NCBI GenBank assembly: GCA_902536205.1
Contig: CACAWM010000018.1
Location: forward strand, 1 to 10,986
Direction: 5' to 3'
Origin: an uncultured Pelagibacteraceae bacterium
Lineage (GTDB): Bacteria > Pseudomonadota > Alphaproteobacteria > Pelagibacterales > Pelagibacteraceae
Length of the DNA: 10,986 nucleotides
The position numbers were made by a program, and so were the translations under genes. The notes below the pieces were generated by a model that was not told the origin of the DNA, made no database searches, and saw nothing but the letters and a program-made list of their open reading frames with translations. Below, piece by piece: positions 5,943 to 10,986 of this stretch (position 1 is the first letter of the stretch; each line of letters starts with the position of its first letter).

Positions 5943-6959
5943 TTAGGCCGCAAACTCTTTCTCTAATTCTTCGGACCACTCTCCTTTAGATGAAAGACCG
6001 TTCATTTTAGCTCTATGGTTAAAAGCTTTTTGGATATTTTCTATATTCTCTTGATTTTTTCCAAACTCTTTTAACGCACTTGCTTGCAATCCTCTTCCAT
6101 AAGAGAAAGTGATTAAAAAATTACTATTATTTATTTTGTTTATTTCATTTAAGTTTTTACTAGACTCAATTTCTGACTGCCCTCCTGACAAAAAAGCTAT
6201 ACCAGGTACTTCAGTTGGAACATTTTTTTTCAAACAATCTAAAGTTTTTTTAGCAATTTCTTCAGCGCTAGATTTATCTTTACAATCTGAGCCAGGTATT
6301 ACCATATTAGGTTTAAGAACTGTGCCTTTTAAATCAACTTTATGTAATTCAAGTTCGTTATAACACTCATTAAGTACATCTGATGTAACTTGATAGCACT
6401 TATCAATGTTGTGAGAACCATCCATTAAAACTTCTGGTTCAACTATTGGCACCATTTTAGCTTCTTGTACTAAAGCTGCGTATCTTGCTAATGCGTGGGC
6501 ATTAGACTTAATAGATTGGGCAGATGGAAATTTATCTGAAATTTTATAAACAGCTCTCCATTTTGTAAATCTCGCACCTAAATCATAATATTCTTTTAAT
6601 CTTTCGCGTAAGCCATCTAAACCTTCTGTTACAGTTTCATTGCTAGATCCAGCAAGAGGTTTAGCACCTTTATCAACTTTTATTCCTGGTACAGCTCCAT
6701 GTTTAGAAATTAATTCTGGAATTGATGGACCTAAGGTAGTTTTTTGTCTTATTGTCTCATCAAATAAAATCACTCCCCCAATATAATCTTTAATTGCGCT
6801 TGAATTAAAAAGAGTTTGTCTAAAGTTCAGTCTATTTTTTTCAATATTTTCTACATTTATACTTTTAAATCTTTTAGCTATTGTTCCAGTGCTTTCATCT
6901 GCAGCAAGAATACCTTTACCTTTAGCGCACATTTTTTTAGCAATTTCATTTAATGTCAT
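5943..6959 (-). CDS. fba: Fructose-bisphosphate aldolase, class I
   Basis: 338 residues, the Schiff-base (metal-independent) aldolase type related to the animal and plant enzyme and also found in several alphaproteobacteria. Visible signatures: KGILAADESTGT at 15-26 (Asp21), GARFTKWRAVYKI at 128-140 with Lys133 and Arg135, VPIVEPEVLMDG at 170-181 with Glu174 and Glu176, and LKPNMVIPG with the substrate-binding Lys216, then FLSGGQSE and FSYGRGLQ. It interconverts fructose 1,6-bisphosphate with DHAP and glyceraldehyde 3-phosphate. The ATG is nine bases after the pgk stop with no Shine-Dalgarno. The C-terminus is somewhat short (EELEKEFAA) and lacks the Tyr end of the animal enzymes. Confidence 0.96.
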   Translation of the reverse strand: MTLNEIAKKMCAKGKGILAADESTGTIAKRFKSINVENIEKNRLNFRQTLFNSSAIKDYIGGVILFDETIRQKTTLGPSIPELISKHGAVPGIKVDKGAKPLAGSSNETVTEGLDGLRERLKEYYDLGARFTKWRAVYKISDKFPSAQSIKSNAHALARYAALVQEAKMVPIVEPEVLMDGSHNIDKCYQVTSDVLNECYNELELHKVDLKGTVLKPNMVIPGSDCKDKSSAEEIAKKTLDCLKKNVPTEVPGIAFLSGGQSEIESSKNLNEINKINNSNFLITFSYGRGLQASALKEFGKNQENIENIQKAFNHRAKMNGLSSKGEWSEELEKEFAA

Positions 6960-6968
6960 AGCAATTTT

Positions 6969-8159
6969 TTATTTTAAAACACTTATACCAGGCAAGTCTT
7001 TTCCTTCTAAGTACTCTAAAAATGCTCCTCCTGCTGTTGATAAGTGAGAGAAAGTAAGTTTGTCATTACTTTTATTTATTGCTGCGAGAGTGTCTCCACC
7101 TCCAATCACAGATATTAAAGATTTTTCTAAAGTATTTTTAGAGATATTTTTTGCAATCGACATAGTTCCTGTTGAAAAGTTATCATTTTCGAAATATCCG
7201 GCTGGTCCATTCCACAACACAGTATTTGACTCGTTAATCTTTTTTTGAATTTTTTTGATTGTATTGACGCCAATATCTAAAATTATTTCATTTTCTTTAA
7301 TCTCATCAAGATTTTTATTTTTACCAGTTCCCTCAAAGTCTGTTCCTACCATACAATCTTCAGGAATTAATATTTTGCAATTATGTTCTTCTGCTTTTTT
7401 ATAAATATTTGATATTATCCCTTTTGTATTTTTTTCAATTAAAGATTTACCAACTTTTAGATTTCTATGAACGAAGAAATTATTAGCCATCGCTCCAACA
7501 ATTACTATATCATTTACTTTTTTTAAAAGACTAGTAATAACATTAATCTTTGTAGAAATTTTTGATCCTCCGATAATGCAAGTGACTGGTGCTTTTTTAT
7601 TTTTTATAACAAGATTTATTGACGTAATTTCTTTTTTTAATAATGGACCAGCATAACTTTTTTTTACAAATTTTGTTATACTATGCATAGAGGCTTGTTT
7701 TCTGTGAGAGCATGAAAATGCATCATTAATATAAATGTCTCCAAGTTCACCTAACTTTTTTGAAAAATCTTGGCCATCTTCAGTTTCTTCTTTAAAAAAT
7801 CTTATATTCTCAATTAATATTACCTCACCCCCTTTTAGGTGAGAAAATTTTTCTTTAGTTTCGCCATCAAAAGTACCTTTAAAAAAATAAACATTAGTTT
7901 TAAGCGAATCTTTGAGATATTTGTAGATAGGTATTAAAGACAGGTCAGGGACATTAGTTCCTTTTGGTCTACCTAAATGACTAATAATTATAATTTTTGC
8001 TTTTTTTTCAATTAGTCTATTTATAAAAGGTAAACATAAAGTTATTCTTGTATCATCTTTAATAACTTTGTCTTTTATTGGAACATTTAAATCTAATCTA
8101 AGAATTATCTTTTGATCTTTGATTTCTAAATCGTCAGGAAAGAAATTTATTTCACCCAT
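6969..8159 (-). CDS. pgk: Phosphoglycerate kinase
   Basis: 396 residues, full length. The N-domain has RLDLNVP at 21-27 and SHLGRPKG at 60-67 for 3-phosphoglycerate binding, then ENIRFFKEE and NDAFSCSHR. The C-domain carries the nucleotide-binding parts: IIGGSKISTK, VLWNGPAGYFE, IGGGDTLA and the closing STAGGAFLEYLEG. It transfers phosphate between 1,3-bisphosphoglycerate and ADP in the cytoplasm. It lies nine bases after tkt; in many alphaproteobacteria a gap gene (glyceraldehyde-3-phosphate dehydrogenase) sits between these two, and here it is absent. No convincing Shine-Dalgarno is seen. Confidence 0.97.
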   Translation of the reverse strand: MGEINFFPDDLEIKDQKIILRLDLNVPIKDKVIKDDTRITLCLPFINRLIEKKAKIIIISHLGRPKGTNVPDLSLIPIYKYLKDSLKTNVYFFKGTFDGETKEKFSHLKGGEVILIENIRFFKEETEDGQDFSKKLGELGDIYINDAFSCSHRKQASMHSITKFVKKSYAGPLLKKEITSINLVIKNKKAPVTCIIGGSKISTKINVITSLLKKVNDIVIVGAMANNFFVHRNLKVGKSLIEKNTKGIISNIYKKAEEHNCKILIPEDCMVGTDFEGTGKNKNLDEIKENEIILDIGVNTIKKIQKKINESNTVLWNGPAGYFENDNFSTGTMSIAKNISKNTLEKSLISVIGGGDTLAAINKSNDKLTFSHLSTAGGAFLEYLEGKDLPGISVLK

Positions 8160-8168
8160 CGAATTCTA

Positions 8169-10151
8169 TCACTCTCTCAATTTTTTTTGAATAAAATTTG
8201 TTATATCTTCCTCTGATAATTTAAAATGTTTGTAAACTTCTTTATAAGGAGCACTTTCGCCAAATTTATCTATACCTAAATTGGCACCTTTATTTTTAAT
8301 ATATTTTTGCCAAGACATTACACTTCCAGCTTCTAATGTGATGATCAATGAGTTTTCTTCTAAAATATCTTTTCGGTAATCTTCAGATTGTTTATCAAAA
8401 AGCTCCATGCATGGCATTGAAACTACTTTTGAATGGATATTGTTTTCTTTAAGTTTATCTTGAACTTTTAAGGCAAGTTCTACCTCCGTACCTGAAGCAA
8501 CCAAAGTTACATTGCTCTCATGCGAAGTTAAATTAACTACATAGGCTCCTTTTTCACATTTGTTTTCTTTTGAGTTTTTTGGGTTTATGTAAGGAACTTT
8601 TTGTCTAGATAATGCAATCACACTTGGCGTGTTCTCACTTTTTAAAGCAATTTCCCAACATTCGAAAGTTTCATTTATATCTGCTGGTCTAAATACATTT
8701 AAGTTTGGTATAGCTCTTAATCCAGCTAGTTGTTCTATTGGTTGGTGAGTAGGACCGTCTTCACCAAGACCAATCGAGTCATGAGAAAAAACATAAACAA
8801 CTTTTAGACCTATCAAAGCAGAGAGTCTAATAGAAGGCTTACAATAATCAGAAAAAATTAAAAAAGTCCCTCCATAAGGAATTATTCCTCCGTAAAGCGC
8901 TAAACCATTCATAACTGCTGCCATACCGTGTTCTCTAACTCCATAATGAATGTAATTTCCATTAAAGTTTTTAGAGTTTATAATTTTAGAATTGTTTGTT
9001 TTTGTATTATTTGAACCACTTAAATCTGCTGATCCACCTATCAATTGCGGAATAAAAGCAGAAATTTTTTCAATCGCAGCCATGGAACATTGTCTTGTTG
9101 CTAAACTTGGTTTAGATTCAAAATATTTCTCTTTCTCTTTTTGAACTAAACTTTCTAAACCTGAGAGATCCAATTTTTCTTTATATTTGTTAAGTTCTTT
9201 TTTAATTTTTGGATTTTTTTTATTAATTATTTGGAGCCAGTTGTTTTCTAGAAGCATCCCTCTACTTCCTATTTCTCTCCATTCATCTAAAATTTCTTCA
9301 GGTACTTCAAATGGTGCGCTGTTCCAATTTAATTTTTTTCTTACCAATGATATTTCCTCATCTCCTAAAGGAGAGCCATGAGAGGAGGCTTTACCAGATT
9401 TATTAGGTGATCCAAATCCTATGATAGTTTTACAGGAGATGATCGTTGGTTTTTTTGATTTTGATGCTTTAGTAATTGCTTTTGATATTTGCTTTTCATT
9501 ATGACCATTAACCTCTATAAAGCTCCAACCGTAGGACTCAAATCTTTTTTTGTAATCATCCGAAACACTTAATGATGTTGAACCATCAATTGAAATTTTA
9601 TTATTATCAAAAAAAACTATTAAGTTTTTTAATTTAAGATGCCCGGCTAAACTCATTGCCTCGTGACTTAGACCCTCCATCAAGTCACCATCACTGGCGA
9701 TCACGTATGTTTTGTTATTAATAACTTCAGAACCAAATTTTTTTCTAAATATTTCTTCAGCTATTGCCATTCCAACTGCATTAGCCAAACCTTGTCCTAA
9801 TGGTCCTGTGGTGGTTTCAATTCCAGTACTTTTTTTATATTCAGGATGGCCTGCGCAAATAGAATTTAATTGTCTAAAATTTTTTATATCTTCAATAGAA
9901 ATACTTTTGTAGCCGTTTAGATAAAGCAAAGAATAAAGCAACATGGATCCATGACCTGCAGATAAAATAAATCTATCTCTGTTAATCCAATCTGGATTTT
10001 TAGGATTAAACTTCAGGTGGTATTTAAATAAAACTGTAGCAACATCTGCCATACCCATAGGCATACCGGGATGACCCGAGTTTGCTTTTTGAACAGCATC
10101 AATAGATAAAAATCTTATAGCGTTGGATAATTGATTAAATTTTACAGTCAC
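8169..10151 (-). CDS. tkt: Transketolase
   Basis: 660 residues, full length. The PP domain has SGHPGMPMG at 25-33, SAGHGSMLLYSLL near 64-76, TGPLGQG at 115-121, and the TPP/Mg motif SDGDLMEG at 153-160 through DNN at 182-184. The pyrimidine-binding domain has REHGMAA, GLGEDGPTHQP with the catalytic glutamate, and FRPAD; the C-terminal domain is complete. It moves two-carbon units between ketose and aldose phosphates. The start is a GTG at 10149-10151; there is an in-frame TAA nine bases upstream and no ATG alternative at the conserved N-terminus. As first gene of the minus-strand run it is preceded by a 57-base divergent promoter gap. Confidence 0.97.
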   Translation of the reverse strand: MTVKFNQLSNAIRFLSIDAVQKANSGHPGMPMGMADVATVLFKYHLKFNPKNPDWINRDRFILSAGHGSMLLYSLLYLNGYKSISIEDIKNFRQLNSICAGHPEYKKSTGIETTTGPLGQGLANAVGMAIAEEIFRKKFGSEVINNKTYVIASDGDLMEGLSHEAMSLAGHLKLKNLIVFFDNNKISIDGSTSLSVSDDYKKRFESYGWSFIEVNGHNEKQISKAITKASKSKKPTIISCKTIIGFGSPNKSGKASSHGSPLGDEEISLVRKKLNWNSAPFEVPEEILDEWREIGSRGMLLENNWLQIINKKNPKIKKELNKYKEKLDLSGLESLVQKEKEKYFESKPSLATRQCSMAAIEKISAFIPQLIGGSADLSGSNNTKTNNSKIINSKNFNGNYIHYGVREHGMAAVMNGLALYGGIIPYGGTFLIFSDYCKPSIRLSALIGLKVVYVFSHDSIGLGEDGPTHQPIEQLAGLRAIPNLNVFRPADINETFECWEIALKSENTPSVIALSRQKVPYINPKNSKENKCEKGAYVVNLTSHESNVTLVASGTEVELALKVQDKLKENNIHSKVVSMPCMELFDKQSEDYRKDILEENSLIITLEAGSVMSWQKYIKNKGANLGIDKFGESAPYKEVYKHFKLSEEDITNFIQKKLRE

Positions 10152-10160
10152 TTTTAATTA

Positions 10161-10189
10161 CCTATATAGACTTAAACTAACTATATCAA
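10161..10189 (-). promoter_or_regulatory. Likely promoter of the tkt operon
   Basis: On the minus strand TTGATA (10184-10189, five of six to TTGACA) is followed after 17 bases by TATAGG (10161-10166), or after 15 bases by TATATA (10163-10168). Either would start transcription within about ten bases of the tkt GTG, giving a very short leader. It is the only substantial non-coding space at the head of the gene run, so a promoter is expected here; exact elements are uncertain. Confidence 0.5.
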
Positions 10190-10194
10190 TATTA

Positions 10195-10203
10195 TGGTAT
10201 AAA
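10195..10203 (+). promoter_or_regulatory. Extended -10 promoter of the zauP-zapA genes, predicting a leaderless transcript
   Basis: The plus strand reads TGGTATAAA, an extended -10 (TG, one base, TATAAA). The best upstream -35 is poor (TTAAAC at 10172-10177 with 20-base spacing), which extended -10 promoters tolerate. The ATG of the coiled-coil gene begins at 10209, five bases after the hexamer, so the expected start site coincides with the start codon. Confidence 0.45.
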
Positions 10204-10208
10204 TCTTT

Positions 10209-10532
10209 ATGAGCAGTTTTGAAAAGAAAGAACAAAATTTAAACCAACTTATTGATAAATTAAATTCATTATCTTTAAGTTATTCACAGCCGAGCTTTGA
10301 GTTGGAAAAAATTAGAAGTGAAAAAAATGAGATAGTCAATCAAAAAAAAGAAGTTGAAAAAAAAAATGATGAATTAATGAGAGAACACAAATATTTAAGA
10401 GAAAAAATTAAAAAACTTCAATCAGAGTTAGGTAAAAGATCTGAGCTAGAAGATAGGTTTAATCAAGATATTGAAGAATTAAGTCAAGAAACCGAAAATT
10501 TAGTAAACGAGATAGATAAATGGCAAATGTAA
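10209..10532 (+). CDS. ZauP-like coiled-coil protein upstream of zapA (DUF4164-type)
   Basis: 107 residues, almost entirely predicted helix with Lys/Glu-rich heptad-like spacing from about residue 30 to 105 and no membrane segment. Position and character match the alphaproteobacterial DUF4164 protein encoded just before zapA, named ZauP in Caulobacter crescentus, where it pairs with ZapA to focus the FtsZ ring. The identification rests more on gene order (tkt divergent from coiled coil and zapA) and coiled-coil character than on specific residues, because such sequences are low in information. The reading frame overlaps zapA by 13 bases, consistent with coupled translation. There is no Shine-Dalgarno, and the promoter -10 abuts the ATG. 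Confidence 0.72.
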   Translation: MSSFEKKEQNLNQLIDKLNSLSLSYSQPSFELEKIRSEKNEIVNQKKEVEKKNDELMREHKYLREKIKKLQSELGKRSELEDRFNQDIEELSQETENLVNEIDKWQM

Positions 10533-10966
10533 ATATTAAATTTAATAATAAAGATTATTTACTCTCATGTGACGATGGGCAAGAAGAGTCGCTAAAAAAA
10601 TTAACAAAGTTTTTAGATAAAAAGTATACAGAATTAAAAGGAAAGCTAGGAAATATTGGTGAAAATAAGCTTTTACTAATCACGACAATACATTTAATAG
10701 ATGAGTACTTTGATTTAAAACAAAAAGTAACAAATCAGAAAAAAAAACTAGATGAGATTTCAAATAAATTTAAAGAGATAAGATCTTTAGCAATAAAATA
10801 TAAAGACAGAAAAGATATTGAGATTAAAAATCTTAATAAAGAATTAGACAGTTTTAAAAAAACAATTGAGGAAAATAATTCTTTATACGAGTCAATGCTT
10901 GATAAAACCACTCAATCACTGGAAAAAATAATATCAAACACAGAGTCGCTGTCCAAAATACAGTAG
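10520..10966 (+). CDS. zapA: Cell division protein ZapA-like
   Basis: 148 residues. The first 50 form the ZapA head: MANVNIKFNNKDYLLSCDDGQEESLKKLTKFLDKKY follows the pattern of a beta strand, a C-x-x-G-x-E-x-x-L turn and an amphipathic helix. A second helix (LLITTIHLIDEYFDLKQK) leads to a long coiled coil to the end. ZapA binds FtsZ and bundles or aligns protofilaments at midcell. The protein is somewhat longer in its coiled-coil part than the roughly 110 residues of E. coli ZapA. Its start lies within the end of the upstream coiled-coil gene, preceded by a weak GAGA. Confidence 0.85.
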   Translation: MANVNIKFNNKDYLLSCDDGQEESLKKLTKFLDKKYTELKGKLGNIGENKLLLITTIHLIDEYFDLKQKVTNQKKKLDEISNKFKEIRSLAIKYKDRKDIEIKNLNKELDSFKKTIEENNSLYESMLDKTTQSLEKIISNTESLSKIQ

Positions 10967-10986
10967 ATGCAGCAAAAAATTCAATT
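10967..10986 (+). CDS. Start of a further ORF, possibly 5-formyltetrahydrofolate cyclo-ligase (partial, 3' end outside window)
   Basis: An ATG follows the zapA stop with no gap (TAGATG), and the frame stays open for six codons (MQQKIQ) to the window edge. In many proteobacteria the gene after zapA is ygfA/fthC, encoding 5-formyltetrahydrofolate cyclo-ligase, and a short charged lead-in would suit that family. The name rests on gene order alone; six residues cannot identify a protein, and the true start could lie beyond the window. Confidence 0.3.

Noticed and set aside
5938..5979. GTG start giving thiE a 14-residue longer N-terminus
   Set aside because: It overlaps the fba coding end, has a one-base Shine-Dalgarno spacing, and the extra residues (MVRRIRERVCG) look like out-of-frame fba; not fully excluded.

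Overview
The window is AT-rich, gene-dense DNA from an alphaproteobacterium with a streamlined genome, most likely a marine SAR11/Pelagibacterales member. Three things point there: strong A/T bias in codons (AAA, AAT, ATT, TTA dominate), almost no intergenic DNA (the largest gaps are about 50-60 bases), and alphaproteobacterial marker genes and gene order (TrcR/DUF1013, DUF4164-ZapA divergent from tkt, and a tkt-pgk-fba-thiE-efp-suhB block). I see no mobile elements, CRISPR arrays or signs of recent transfer. The placement is by inspection only.

Layout. Bases 1-56 (+) hold the last codons of a probable pntB (transhydrogenase beta subunit), overlapping a small transaldolase at 56-754 (+). Bases 751-10151 are one unbroken run on the minus strand, read from high to low coordinates: tkt, pgk, fba (class I), thiE, efp, suhB, rpmE (L31), trcR, rpsU (S21), csp, initiator tRNA-fMet, typA/bipA. 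Junctions are overlaps or gaps of at most about 50 bases. Divergent from tkt, on the plus strand, lie a ZauP-like coiled-coil gene, zapA, and the first codons of a further ORF, possibly 5-formyltetrahydrofolate cyclo-ligase.

How the genes work together. tkt, pgk, fba and the small transaldolase belong to lower glycolysis/gluconeogenesis and the non-oxidative pentose phosphate pathway. ThiE makes thiamine phosphate, the precursor of the TPP cofactor of transketolase. efp, rpmE, rpsU, csp, tRNA-fMet and typA all serve translation, with the last four concentrated on initiation, cold adaptation and ribosome function. ZauP and ZapA act at the division ring, and TrcR is a cell-cycle-associated putative transcription factor.

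Main points. (1) rpsU has no ATG/GTG/TTG start; the only start that fits the Shine-Dalgarno and the family N-terminus is ATT at 3080-3082. (2) The initiator tRNA is embedded between csp and typA with 5 and 2 spare bases, so typA has no room for its own leader and would be leaderless after tRNA processing. (3) The initiator tRNA has A29-U41 in place of the first of the three canonical G-C anticodon-stem pairs. (4) Clear Shine-Dalgarno sequences are seen only at rpsU and csp, and several other genes look leaderless. Together these suggest an unusual translation-initiation gene cluster.
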